A model generated the notes under the pieces. It did not search any database, had not been told where the DNA came from, and saw nothing but the letters and a program-made list of their open reading frames with translations. Made by a program: the position numbers and the translations under genes. Source: Grammothele lineata (Eukaryota > Basidiomycota > Agaricomycetes > Polyporales > Polyporaceae). From it: 38,897 nucleotides of DNA. Shown here one piece after another: positions 19,625-30,376 of the stretch. The stretch spans positions 1 through 38,897 of the forward strand of contig NDFF03000087.1 of NCBI GenBank assembly GCA_002150815.3, read 5' to 3'. Numbering within the stretch: position 1 is the first letter of the stretch; every line of letters starts with the position of its first letter.

Positions 19625-22156
19625 CTAGTCCTCCATACGATCACCGCCCCCCGGCGCAGAGGTCCCAGCGCGCCCAACTGACATCAAATCCGCGATCGCC
19701 TGAGGGAGCGCGAGCAGAACCGACCGCATCTCGCCAAGGGTACGCACGGCGCTCAAAGGAGAGGGCTCGTCCATGCCGCGGTTTCCAGTAGGCGCACCGA
19801 ACACCCCATTCGCGGCGATGCGCTCCTCGTGCCGGGCCAGTTCTTCAAACCGCGCAGCAGTGATTTGGGCGCGAGTCATCGCAGCCGAGAAGTCGTCCCA
19901 CTCCTGCATCATCTGGTCGCGGAGAGCGGGGATGCCGACGATCAGCGGTGGCGTTGAGCGCGCCCACGAACCAGGCGAGTCCCGCGGGGTCCCTAGCGAA
20001 CGCGCCTGGAATGCAAGTGGTGACGGGGCGGCAGAAGGGAGAGGCTCCGATCGCGCAACGCTCATCCGAGGCGGCTCAGGAACGTTGAAGCTGGGAATGG
20101 AAGCGGACGTCTCCGCGGCACTCTGGAATCCGTGTTCAGTCTCCTCGACCAGGTCCCGCACGGCTAGCGAACTTACAACAATGCCATCGTCATCCTCTGC
20201 GCGCACGCGCTTTCTCGGCGGCCGCCGAGGACCCGGCACAGCGGACGTGCTCTTACCGGAGACAGTCGACTTCCTACCAGAACCGCGCGGAGAGTCACCT
20301 TGCTCGTTCAACTTCTGCATAGCGGCCGTGGCGGCCACCCGTCGAGGGCGACCGCTGTAAGACACGACAGAGGCAGATGGGGCCACCTAGCTCGCAGCGG
20401 TCAGCACACCCAGCCAAGGAGGTGGCGACCCGTACACCCACCGTATGTTCTTCATCGTCATCAAGCTCTATGACGTGGGCGGCACCCTCTGGTACTCGCG
20501 GTTCGCTCGGCTCGCGTTTGACCTGAACTCCGGAGGAACTGGATGGGTCAGGAGGGGGCGCGCCGGCTGGCCAAACGATCCGGTCTGTCAGACCAGCGTT
20601 CGCGAGTTGCGCATCGATGGTCGAGCGCTCCATCGGCCACATGCCAATCCTCCACTTCCGACGCCCTCGCGACTCACGCATCGGATCCGGCATCCTCGCC
20701 CGTGGCCCTGGTTGACCCAGAATAGCCATGACCTCTTCGCTAGTGATGTCGGCCGGCTTCACAGCGTTTGAGAAGTACGTCTGGATGTACTGGGAGAGCT
20801 CCCTCGCGTTCGACTCGCGAGTATACCGGAACCGATCGAGGCGTTCAAAGTTGCGTGCGGCGGAGATCGGCGGCACACGCTGAGCGTCGGGCCACCAGTC
20901 GATATCATCAGGGCTGAGGTGGAAGTTGGCGAACTCGATCATTCCCTCCGTAATGTGGCGCATGGACGGCTCCAGATCGCTTCTGATACGCCAGCAATAC
21001 TGGGGATAATAGACGGCAAGAACGGTGTTCCCCTCTACAAGTGCCGTGAGGTTCGCGATTGACAGGCGCAGCGTCGCGAGTCAAAACCGCACTTACTCGT
21101 GATGCTACCATCCTGCCGGATAAAGTCAACGCGACACGGGATACCGAGCTGCTTGCACTGGACGCAACAGATCGGCGTTGAACCAGGGACCCCAATCCCA
21201 CAACAAGCGTATTCGCGAACGCGACAGTTGTCGCACTACCCGTAACGCGATTAGTGGTCGCAGCGGACTGCTAAGCGATGGGCGTTCACTTACTATCGGT
21301 AGCGTTAACAACCGCGGCATCACTGGGGGGTTCCACACCCCGCCCGGGCGTGCAGCGGGAGGCTTCGCGCGAGAGGCCGGCAGAAGACCGAGGGGCTGGG
21401 AGAGGACTCCCTCATCCATGTGAACGTGATCGCAATCGCTCTTCCACGGCAAGTACGCATCATCAGCGGGAGCGAGGTCGCGGCGTTCAGAGGCGGACAC
21501 ATTCGATGATGGCTGGGGAAGCGGCTCAGGCTCCGCGCGCGACTTGCCCTTCTCAGCCGGAGCGGGGGAGAGCGAGGCATGGGGTGCCACCGATGGGCCA
21601 GGGGTTGCGGACGCACCAGGACGAAGCATAAACTCTCGCAAATCCGCGAGGATCCTAGCGCGATCGTGCTCCGCGGCTTCCCCCTCAGGTGGTATCAAAT
21701 CGCGGCCAAACGCGGCAAACCACAAGTCCTCCTCAGTCCGGGAGATCGAAGACCGACCCTCCCGACGCAGCGATGAGAGCCGACGGAACAAGAGGTCGAT
21801 CGCGTCGATGAGCGTACGGGAAATGGGGACCACGCGCAGTTGCAGAGCGCGAGTAATGTTGTCAGCGGCCGCATCGCCGCTGTCAACGGGCATATCGGCT
21901 AGCGACTATGCCCGCTCATCAGCACAAGGGTGGACGACAAGAACATGGCACGCACCCGGGTAGCGAACGTTAACACTCGCATCGCTAGGCCGCGGAGGGC
22001 CCCAGGAGTGATCTGGCCTAACCCTTCTCGGTCAGCGCTCCTCACGTAGTCGGTTATCGCCCCCAAGGACATCAGTTTCTCGACGGTGTTCATCGCGAAC
22101 GGAGTAGAGAGCTGTGCGGTCGCGGGAGGGGTTGAGGAGTGGAAGAAAGAGGACAT
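19625..22156 (-). CDS. Zn2Cys6 (GAL4-type) zinc-cluster protein, antisense in the retroelement
   Basis: Five exons, 22156-21956, 21905-21294, 21235-21097, 21034-20442 and 20386-19625, with GT-AG introns join in frame to 768 residues. Residues 272-305 contain C-x2-C-x6-C-x12-C-x2-C-x6-C, the fungal binuclear zinc-cluster spacing. The usual Lys/Arg-rich loop is weak (CRVREYAC), so DNA binding is uncertain. Other features: a Pro/Ala/Ser-rich region before the cluster, a conserved-looking WWPD segment after it, a SUMO-interaction-like VIELDDDEE, and a basic cluster (RRPPRKRVR) that could direct nuclear import. It is probably a nuclear regulator; whether its target is the element or the host is unknown. 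The exon 3/4 join (acceptor at 21035-21036) was chosen because it keeps the frame. Confidence 0.72.
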
Positions 22157-22386
22157 GCGTCGCTCTGAGTTCTCCGCGAGGACCTATCTCCCATCCGCGG
22201 GCCCCCTCGTCGGCCCAGTTGGCTCGCTAAGGTGGTGTGTGCTTCCGGGCGCCAGATCGGGAAGATCGCGGACAGGCGCGGGCCGCGGGGGTGTTGCCTG
22301 GCACGCGTCCCACCCGAGAATCCAGTTCGAACCTTAAAATCCCTTCTATCACGCTACCTCCGGAACTCTATTTCGTCAACCAGTGG

Positions 22387-23065
22387 TTACTCGACATCCA
22401 ACTCTCCCTCCCTTCCTTCATCCTCGCTCAGGCCAGCGCTAGCCTCCTGAGGGACGTCTTCAAGAGCAGGCATATCGTCGTAGAAGAAGCGCCGGTTGGT
22501 AGAAAGCGTAGGACGAGGCCCGTCGCGGTCGCGGACCCACAGGAGTGACCCACTGGCGGTCGTCAGTACCAGGCCCCCCGTCTTCCAGCAGACGTCCAAC
22601 ATCCGGTCCAATTCGGCCGTGACAAGCACCAGCGGGCCCCCGACACGGGCGCAACCGTGTCGTGTGATGACAAGCCAGGCCGCACTTGCTGATCGTCGAA
22701 GGCCCCACTGGCGGTGTACTGTCTCGGCGGACTCGCGGGAATCTGCAAGTCTCTCGGAGAGCGTCGCCCCCGCATCCGGCGGCAGGTCTATCAGGCGATG
22801 CAGCTGGGGTCCTAACGCGCGCGAGTCGCCATCGTGCAGGATGATCGCGGACTAGAGACCTATCAGCAGTGGTAGCGCGGGGGTGCTAGAAGCGATCGCG
22901 ATCACTGACCGCTATATCCACGAAGATGTCAACGCATTCGCGAAACGACCACGTAGCGGGGTCCAGGTCCGCGAAGCCCAGGAACGCATCAACCGCGTCG
23001 GGCAGAGCGTCGAGTAGGAAGGGGTACGCTGTACGCAACAGATCCGTCGCGGTCAAGTCCGTCAT
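22387..23065 (-). CDS. Unknown protein, middle antisense gene of the cassette
   Basis: Two exons, 23065-22910 and 22851-22387, give 206 residues and end in TAA; the intron has GTCAGT/CTAG borders and a TGCTGATAG branch-like site. A TATAAAG box (reverse complement at 23111-23117) lies 46 bp before the ATG. The sequence looks soluble and globular (TDLLRTAYPFLLDALPD; GGLVLTTASGSLLWV) with an acidic tail. I recognise no family. Third-position GC preference and the in-frame join support a real gene. Confidence 0.6.
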
Positions 23066-23110
23066 CGCGAACGCGGGGTTGTTGGCGAGCCGATGGGACG
23101 AGAGCCACTC

Positions 23111-23118
23111 GCTTTATA
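23111..23118 (-). promoter_or_regulatory. TATA-like box of the middle antisense gene
   Basis: CTATAAAG on the minus strand, 46 bp upstream of the ATG at 23065. Confidence 0.5.
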
Positions 23119-23212
23119 GTACCAGGGCACTCAAGAAGGGATCAGAATCTTTCTGCAGTCGCGTGCTTGCGCCCCGCTGGTCCAGCATCAACCACATTCG
23201 CGATTACACTGT

Positions 23213-23242
23213 TTCCCCATCGCTTTCCTATCGCGGCGTATC
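23213..23242 (+). pseudogene. Scrap of gypsy pol C-terminus inside the cassette
   Basis: On the plus strand the bases encode FPIAAYRVVP. Nine residues (PIAAYRVVP) equal the end of this element's integrase near 18923-18950. The nucleotide differences between the two are all at third codon positions. This indicates a diverged copy of pol that was under protein-level selection after separating from the present pol. Confidence 0.6.
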
Positions 23243-23257
23243 GAGTCGTCCCATCAC

Positions 23258-23869
23258 TCACTCCACCTCGTCCGCCCCTCCTTCGCTACCGTTGGTCTCA
23301 ACGACACCCTCTAGCGCCTCTGCCGAGCCCTCCCACAGCGAGATCTCCTCGTTCAATTCCTCGACCATCTGGGTCATGCGCGCGAGCTCTTCATCAGGCA
23401 CCTGTCCCGAACTGGTCGCGGCATGGCGAAGGCATTCTAGTGCAGCGGCCAGGGCACGGTACTCGGCCAATCGGTGACGGCGGGAGTACAGCAGCGCGCG
23501 GGCTCGAGCGACCGCCCATGAAGATCGAAAAGTCGCGAGGAGATCAGCATCGCCAAACTCCTCCAGCAGGATCTCCACGTTGTGGGCAGCACGGCTAGTA
23601 CCACGAGGCGAGGCCGTCACCTGCAGCTTGTCCGTCTGTTCGCGATTTCACCCCCCCCGCTTATCAGCACAGCGCGACGCAATGACGGAGCGAGGACCCA
23701 CCAGTGCCCTCAATGCCTCTGCAACACTGCCTTCGATATCCTCCCTGGTAGCGGTACCTGCCTCCACCCATGTCGAGAGGTGACCGAGCGAGTGGCCCAG
23801 CCTAGTATCGAGTACGAAGGCCCATCGCTGGAGGAGGTCGTCGATGTCGCGAGCGAGCGAAGTGGACAT
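23258..23869 (-). CDS. Unknown helical protein, first antisense gene of the cassette
   Basis: Two exons, 23869-23702 and 23635-23258, join in frame to 181 residues ending in TGA. The intron has GTGGGT at its start, a GCTGATAAG branch-like site and CAG at its end. A second in-frame donor 15 nt later is possible. Composition (Ala/Leu/Glu/Arg) predicts mostly helix; the C-terminus is acidic. A TATAAGG box lies about 50 bp upstream of the ATG. No family recognised. It is transcribed away from the 3' LTR, opposite to the retroelement RNA. Confidence 0.6.
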
Positions 23870-23916
23870 TGCGCGGTCTTGAATAGCGGAGGCCTCCCTG
23901 CATCCATCGGCGGCCG

Positions 23917-23923
23917 CCTTATA
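23917..23923 (-). promoter_or_regulatory. TATA-like box of the first antisense gene
   Basis: TATAAGG on the minus strand, 48-54 bp before the ATG at 23869 and within 90 bp of the 3' LTR. Confidence 0.5.
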
Positions 23924-24000
23924 TCGCTATCGCGTGCAAGGTCCTATCGCGGGCATCGATTAGTGGGCAGGCCTGACCGAGGACGGTCAAGATCTCAGTT

Positions 24001-24009
24001 GGGGGGAGA
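24001..24009 (+). promoter_or_regulatory. Polypurine tract next to 3' LTR
   Basis: GGGGGGAGA immediately precedes the LTR start TGACGTG. It is the expected primer for plus-strand DNA synthesis. Confidence 0.85.
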
Positions 24010-24872
24010 TGACGTGTCCACTGGAGGTAGAAGGCGTGGATCAGAAATCACGGCTGAGCCCAAGGGCAGGATGTTCGGTGCTCGCGCCGGTCGTCGCAAG
24101 GCTCTGCAGCTTTCCGCGGCCTCGAGGCAGCGCTAGCGATCAAGCGTGCTAGCGAGCGCCGGACCACCGTGCAGTGCTGCTTTGCAAGTTCTTAGGATTT
24201 GCGTGGTTCGCTTCGCCCGTCTAAGCTAAAGTCGGTCCATCGCGGGTCGTGTTAGGAGGATGCAAGGCACAGGGGTTGACAGTCGCGGGTAGTTACGGCC
24301 GCGTTGCGGGGCGTCTCGGGTGTTCGCGTCTGTGTATCCTTGTTTTGGTTTTGATCGCCCGCCCGTAGGTAGCTCTGTCTAGCGTACGAGTAGGGCTCCA
24401 GAATAGACCACCATCTCTAAGCCCAGAGTCGCGACCGAGAGCTCAAGTCCGCGAAACTCGTCGGTTCACCACCCCTTCAAGTCATTCTCCACCGAGTACG
24501 TTCTGGTTCGCGTCGCAATTCTCCTCTCCTCGAGTACGAGCTTCCCTCCTCTTCTCTTCTATTCCCGAGCTTCCCCCTTTTCCCTCCGCGAGTCTCTACG
24601 CCACGTCAGTGACGGTCGCGATCCTCCTTAAGTCCCCCCCTCCCCTTTATTTGTATCGCTCGAGTTTAGTGCATCGCGGACACCATTATCGCGGTTCTCT
24701 TCCCCACCCGCTTCGCCTACTCTATCTACTCCTCCTGCCCGCGGTCGCTACGTTAGGGAACCTGAGGCTGACTCGACCCCTCCTCTACCCGTCCTCCCCA
24801 CTTCAGGTAGATCCCCAGGTCTTCGCTAGTCTTTCCTGCCAGTTGGTGGTTTAGATAGGTGTGACCACCTCA
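24010..24872 (+). repeat. 3' LTR
   Basis: 863 bp. Compared with the 5' LTR I see four substitutions, in the segments around 24458, 24519, 24653 and 24707 of this copy, and no indel. Confidence 0.95.
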
Positions 24873-25079
24873 ACGTGCTAAAATGTGAGCACTAACATGC
24901 AACCCTAACCCCATGTATTTTCAATCTCTGCTCTAAACGGTAAGTAACTTTTGTATTGCCATCAGTGGCTGTGCTTACTGGCACCATTCTGAGATTCAAG
25001 CTGAGTCGTGTTTTGCGTTACACAAATAGCAGGGGTGGCTAACCCATAAATAATAATTATTTGTTCTTCATAAATTATA
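24873..25079 (+). mobile_element. TIR-family element, copy 1, right end
   Basis: Resumes copy 1 after the gypsy element, beginning with the second ACGT. It matches 32530-32736, including the CAACCCTAACCCCAT block and the terminal ATTTGTTCTTCATAAATTAT, a decayed version of ATTCGTTCCTCATAAATCGT. Several differences are C-to-T or G-to-A at former CpG sites. Confidence 0.75.
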
Positions 25080-25225
25080 GTCATTCAAAGCCTGCCGCAC
25101 TTTAAAGGTAGTCAAACTTTCGACAGACATGTTAAACAACCCCACATAGCACAAATGAAAGGCCTGTTCAAGTGCATCAAATTAACTGCAGCTGGTGCAC
25201 AAGAAGTTGAAATTACTGAACCTTC

Positions 25226-25415
25226 TTCATAATGTCAACCTTGTTGACTGCCTTGTAGCCATTTACAATTCACCCTACAGACCTGTCTCTCAGCATGCCC
25301 ACCTTCTTCTGCAACTGCATGGCCCCTGGCAACATCCCTTGCTTTAGCTTTTGAAGTGTTTCATCAGCCACATCAGCATGAGCTGACCTCTTCATTGCAA
25401 GCTTCAAGATCTTCT
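25226..25415 (-). pseudogene. Decayed coding remnant
   Basis: The minus strand reads KRSAHADVADETLQKLKQGM, then MLRDRSVG, a stop (TGA at 25270-25272) and IVNGYKAVNKVDIMKKV. The context suggests that TGA replaced a Trp codon. The LRDRSVG-IVNGYKAVNK pattern resembles reading frames I recall as widespread in agaricomycete genomes, possibly transposon-linked, but I cannot name the family. No intact frame remains. Confidence 0.35.
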
Positions 25416-25603
25416 AAATGCCGACATTACAGGCTTGTAGAAGTGGAGTGCAACCACTGCGTATGTAGATGATGATAATCCACACATACTCTGTCTTCAT
25501 CTGGTGGTGGAAGTCCTCAGAATGATGCACTGACCATACATTAATGTTCTAGGTACACTTTTATATAAAATAACTTGGGGGGAGTGGGCCATTCCTGGCA
25601 GCT

Positions 25604-27916
25604 ACGATTAATGAGGAATAGCAAAGAAGTATATTTTGCTATTACATCATTATTAGAAGGTACATGGCATACCATTTACCCTACAGTTTTCAATGTGTAT
25701 GAATCTTGTGTATTATATCTATCTGGATCCTCTATTTACATATGCAATCAACATTGAAGCTTTTATCCCACACCTCTGCCTTGATAATGTGCACCATATG
25801 TTAGCTTGTATAATATTTCTTAGGCTGTCAGCTTACTACTCCTAATTTTACTCCATCAAATGTTGCTATCAAATCTTAAAACATGCACCATTGCATTCCC
25901 CTCAATTTTACCTTTTTAATGGTATATAATATGTCTTACTTTGCCTTAGGCATTATGGAGATATGGCTCATACAACATATGCCAAAACATATGTCACAAC
26001 ATGTGTCTTGCCATGCAGATGCCATGCAAAAGCCATGTGGCACATCTTGAGCTTAGTCTCCCATTCAAACTATAAAGCATAACTTTAAATGCCTGACTAG
26101 GACGGAAAACCCTATTAGAGTTGAAGAGCTTAAGCTTACACTCAAAATGACAAATAAGCGCCCAAATAGCGGCAGAGTGTGACAATGTGACTGCCTAGTC
26201 ACTAGTAACTGTCTGTCATTAGTGCAGAATGAAGGGGGTCAAAACAGAGTTGTGTGAATAACTCTGTCAGTTTCCTACCAAATGACATCATTAGGGGGCT
26301 CATTCAAGAGCCTATAAATACGCGCATTTGATGGCTGACTAAGCGCCCACATTAATGTCCATCTTTGGGATGGATTGATAAGAGAGAGTTTGGATGTAGT
26401 GCATTAAAAAGGGGGCTGCCAGATAGAGTTGCATTTTGTTTTCTCCATAGCTCTATCAGTTTTGGTCCAAATGACATCATTCAAGTTGCGTCAGGTGCGT
26501 CAGAAGCAGTACTATGGAACTGTAAAAAGGTGCCTGCGATTCTCTCATATATTCTGCCCCAAATGGGCGCTTTTTTGCACCAAAGCGCTTGCTCACTTTT
26601 GCAGGCAGTGCTCCACGGCGCGTCTCTGCACGTCATTTTCCGCAGTACGACGATGCGCCATGGAGCACCCCCAGCCAGAGTGCGCAGGCGCCTTGAAGCA
26701 AAATGGCGCCCAAATCGGCCTAAAAATGCGCCCAGGAGAGCTGTTTTACTGTCAAAACTCGATTAAAATGCGCATTTATGAAGATATTTGCATATCTCCT
26801 TCAGATCTGCATCCAATCACATGATCTCAGAAGCGCCTGATAGCCTAAGATCATTCCTATCTTATCTGCCCTTGGGCGCCAATAACACATAAGCTGATTG
26901 TCCCACAACAGCTGCTTCATTCCAGTCACTCTGCTGTGACTACTGTCATTGAAGGTGACTTGCAGTGACAAAGCTTAACATACACCTAGCTCACCCAATT
27001 CTGCACGGAATCGCATGAATGGGGGCTCAATAGAAAGCAATTGCATAGGGCTATTTAGCTGTAACATTCGCTTGTTGATAATGTTAGCCATTGGTGCGCT
27101 ATAAGGCAATACATGCACATATAGCTGTTACAGGACTGCCATATGTTAAGATTCCTAATAGCTCAGTAACTAGACTACTTATGAACATGGTTCAAGTGCA
27201 TACAGTCATCATTTGAATTCTATATTCACATGACATACACTCCCTCCATCAGTGATGTCATCTTGATAATGGATTGCTTGAAGATATTTTGGATGACGCA
27301 CATAAGCGCTGGTGAGTGTAACATGCTTGTGTGACAACTAGGTTATGCAGCCATACAGACAATATGTGAGTCAATGAAACACTAGATAGAAGGCCCTATA
27401 GGGTGTTGTAGCCACACCCTTGCTGCTTTAGAACAGCAACGTGTATTTAGCGCCTAATACCAATGTGCTACAGAGCGTGCTTTAATGTCACAACTACTAT
27501 AACTCAATCACTATTGAACTTACAGATGGGGTGAAGGTCTATATAGTCATCATTTCAATGCTATACATAGATGGGGTAAGCTCCCCTTCCCTCAGATGTT
27601 GACTTGATGATGGATGGCTTCAATGACTTTTGTATGACGCATTTAAGCACTCTGTGCAGGCCAAGGGTGAGCTCTAGCACCGTGCAGGCTAAAGAAGTCA
27701 GGTGCTGAAATGTGAGTGCTAACACTCAACCCTAACCCTGTGTAATTTCAATCTCCGCTCTAATGAGTAACTAAATCTTGTAGTGGGATCAGTGGCTGTG
27801 CTTACCAGCACCTTTCTGAGTTCAGGCTGAGTCTAAAGCGGGTGACACTAAGCGTGTCGCGAATGGCATGGATGGCACACCCATAAAAAACGATTATTTG
27901 TTCCTCATTAATCATA
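25604..27916 (+). mobile_element. TIR-family element, divergent copy 2
   Basis: Starts ACGATTAATGAGGAAT and ends GTTCCTCATTAATCATAA. The right ~230 bp match the other copies (CAACCCTAACCC block, CAGTGGCTGTGCTTAC, ACCCATAAAAAACGATTATT). The interior is partly alignable (the tcaagttg/gcgcccaaa region) but much diverged, with a GC-richer patch at about 26500-26760. No coding capacity is supported. Confidence 0.55.
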
Positions 27917-28288
27917 ATTGTGGAAGCTGTGCCAATGGTTGAAGTATGGGGTGAGGATGAAGATGACATACAACTTCATGGGGCTAAATGTTGACCAGTA
28001 TATCTTCCTCTCTAAGAGCTTCAGATGAAAATTAAGCTCTACTGCCTCAGTGTGTCCTCAGCTTATTAACTGTAATAACAATTTCTTCAAATTGATACCT
28101 CAGTAAATGGTCTAAAACAGAACGACCTCACCACTCAGTGAGATGCTAACGAGGAGCGTGAATGCTTGCTTTTCATCAGCCCCTACAACTACCATCTGCT
28201 TCAAGTTTGTAGGTGCATAAGTAAGCTTATTTCCTATTGAGTAGAGAACTTGTATTTGATCTAAGTTGATGATGAAACAGGCGTGTTG
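27917..28288. other. Spacer between TIR elements
   Basis: No gene recognised. The first bases (GTGGAAGCT) recur after the TIR end at 38387-38397, so the element boundary may extend about 10 bp further in these two copies. Confidence 0.4.
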
Positions 28289-30376
28289 TTACAATTTATG
28301 AGGAACGAATAATCATTTTTTATGGGTGAGCCATCCCTGCCATCCGCGTTATCCTTAGTGTGAAACCGCTTCACACTCAGAAAGGCACCAGTAAGCACAG
28401 CCACTGATGGTAATACAAAAGATACTTACTATTTGGAGTGGAGATTGAAAATCCATGAGGTTAGGGTTTCTCAAGATTTTAGCGCACATGCAAAGTCACG
28501 TGCCTTTCTCACTTGGCTTCAGCGCTTACTTTGTGTCATCCAAATGCACTTAGTGCCATCCACCCCTTATACACTATCATACAGTAGGGGACTTGACTAC
28601 AACTTATTATACACTTCTAATGACCTCTATATGCATCAACACCATATCAATAACTGCGCTGGTAATGGCTGCATAGCACTTCACCCTACAAGTGCCCTTA
28701 TAATAGTGCACCAATAGGTGCCATACCAGCACCTATCTGCGTTATCCAAAAGTACTTAGTGCCATCCATCCCCAAGACATTGTCATAGCATGGGGGACTA
28801 AGCTGGCGTGTTATAAGCACTTCAAATGACCTCTATATGCATCAACACCAGGTCAATAACTTTACTTGGTATAGTGTTACAGCATTTGACCTAGTAGTGC
28901 CCTGCCAAACTGCATGCACGTACATATTATATGCTCTATGCTTGGTACTGTTAATAAGACCACTGTAGTGCTCTACTAGCATATAGGCATAGCTAAATGT
29001 GACCTGTAGCACTTTGAATCATGTCAATCAAGCAAGTATTAAGGGAGATATAAGCAGAACAAGTTTGCAACACACTGTATGTACTAATTAAGTGTGTAAT
29101 TTAGTTGCTGATGCATCAATGCAGGCCAAATATGGTAAGTGATCATCAAGCAAATATGTCAGGTTGAAAGGGGCTATTTGAAGCTGTATAAAACCACTTG
29201 AATCATGTCATTATCTTCAAAACTGAGGAAGATACAGCTAAAACACTCATTTGAATACAACCAAGGTAAACTACTAGTAATAAAGCATTTAAACGCGCAT
29301 TTTCGGCGTCTATTTTCTGCCTATATCGAGCGTGGATCTCCCGTATGGGAGATGGGCTCCCGATATGGGCAGAAAATAGACGCCCAAAAGTTATATAAGC
29401 GCTAAAAGGTCATCCAAGTTCATCCAGTGCCATCCAGCCCATAAATGACGCAGTTTTGATGCAAATTGGGCGCTTAAAATGGGCGTGGGATTGCACAGCC
29501 TCTAGCTTACTAATGCAACTTGAATCATGTGATTTGGTTAAGATTTGGCTGAGATATCAACATTTGAGCTTTCAGGAAGGCTGTTTGAGCGCTTTTTGAG
29601 CGCTTTTTTAAAACTCAGCTAAACTCAGATGCCCAAATCAATCAGGCTGTATCTCTCCAACAACTCAACCAAAGTAGGACATATTATATATCACCAGAAA
29701 GCTACAGATGAGGAGAATAGAATGGTGCATATTGTGGAGCATGATAATGTCTGTACAATATGCAGTTAAGGCAACAAGTTATATATATGTGTGTAAGTGA
29801 AATAGCTAATGTTGCATAGAAGCTGAGGCACTATGCAACAAATAGAGAGGCCAAAATATGGATATTCTACTGCTCTATGCATGAGTAGACATGCTATATA
29901 GACTACAAGGTAGCTACCATTCAGTATGCACTATGCAATGGTGTACTATGTGTTTGACATTTATTAGCAGCAAATTACACATAAAGCAAATGCAATAGGC
30001 TGAATCTGTATGCAAGAGACAACAGTGGAGGGGTAGGCCAGTGCAGTAAGTAATGATGTAGGGTGAGGGCACTTAAGTAAGCTCATAAGCAGCTAAATAC
30101 ATAATATAGAGTAAAGCCCTGCTGGATGAGGTTTTCTAATGGTTTTAGGTAAGTAATAATAAGAGTCAATACACCATCATGAGTGTTGATAGCATGTATA
30201 ATAACACTACATGGGGTGGCTTTTATCTGTTCAGTTTTAGAGGTGTAAGTGAGTGTGATATGTATTTAAGAGAGCAGATAGGAACCACAAAAGTTGACTG
30301 ATTCTATATAAATTTGGATGAGCAGTATACAGTAAAGTGAATATTTGCTAAATAACTGCTGTTCCTCATAAATCGT
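28289..30376 (-). mobile_element. TIR-family element, copy 3 (left arm of large palindrome)
   Basis: Inverted copy of 30655-32736. The outer end TTACAATTTATGAGGAACGAATAATC and inner end GTTCCTCATAAATC are both present. It includes a ~225-bp imperfect internal duplication around 28510-28900 and an 80-nt hairpin at 29305-29384. Non-coding. Confidence 0.8.
29305..29384. repeat. 80-nt hairpin within copy 3
   Basis: 24-nt stem arms (29305-29328 and 29361-29384) pair with one mismatch. An inner ATCTCCC/GGGAGAT stem closes the loop. It is present at the mirror position in copy 4 but absent from copy 1 near 3985. Confidence 0.85.

Larger units (their letters stand above)
19267..24009 (-). other. Antisense gene cassette between pol and 3' LTR
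   Basis: 4.74 kb bounded by two PPTs, holding three tandem minus-strand, intron-containing genes (23869-23258, 23065-22387, 22156-19625) with ~193- and ~231-bp gaps. The first two have TATA-like boxes 46-54 bp upstream of ATG. GC-rich, CpG-rich composition matches the rest of the retroelement. A divergent pol fragment lies at 23213-23242. The cassette may be accessory genes carried by the family or a capture through recombination. Confidence 0.75.
4893..24872 (+). mobile_element. Ty3/gypsy LTR retrotransposon, 19,980 bp, with nested hAT
   Basis: Complete element: two 863-bp LTRs (TG...CA), ACGT target duplication, PBS, gag-pro ORF, pol with RT-RNase H-integrase order (typical of Ty3/gypsy), a GPY/F-like module and no visible chromodomain, and a PPT next to the 3' LTR. 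Removing the 6,735-bp hAT and one 8-bp duplication leaves ~13.2 kb, still large because ~4.7 kb of antisense genes lie between pol and the 3' LTR. High CpG content and four LTR differences indicate recent insertion. Pol is disrupted by the hAT, so this copy is not autonomous now. Confidence 0.93.

Noticed and set aside
19773..20360. Plus-strand gene of 195 codons in the cassette
   Set aside because: Shadow of exon 5 of the antisense zinc-cluster gene, whose spliced frame is longer and carries acidic and basic motifs.
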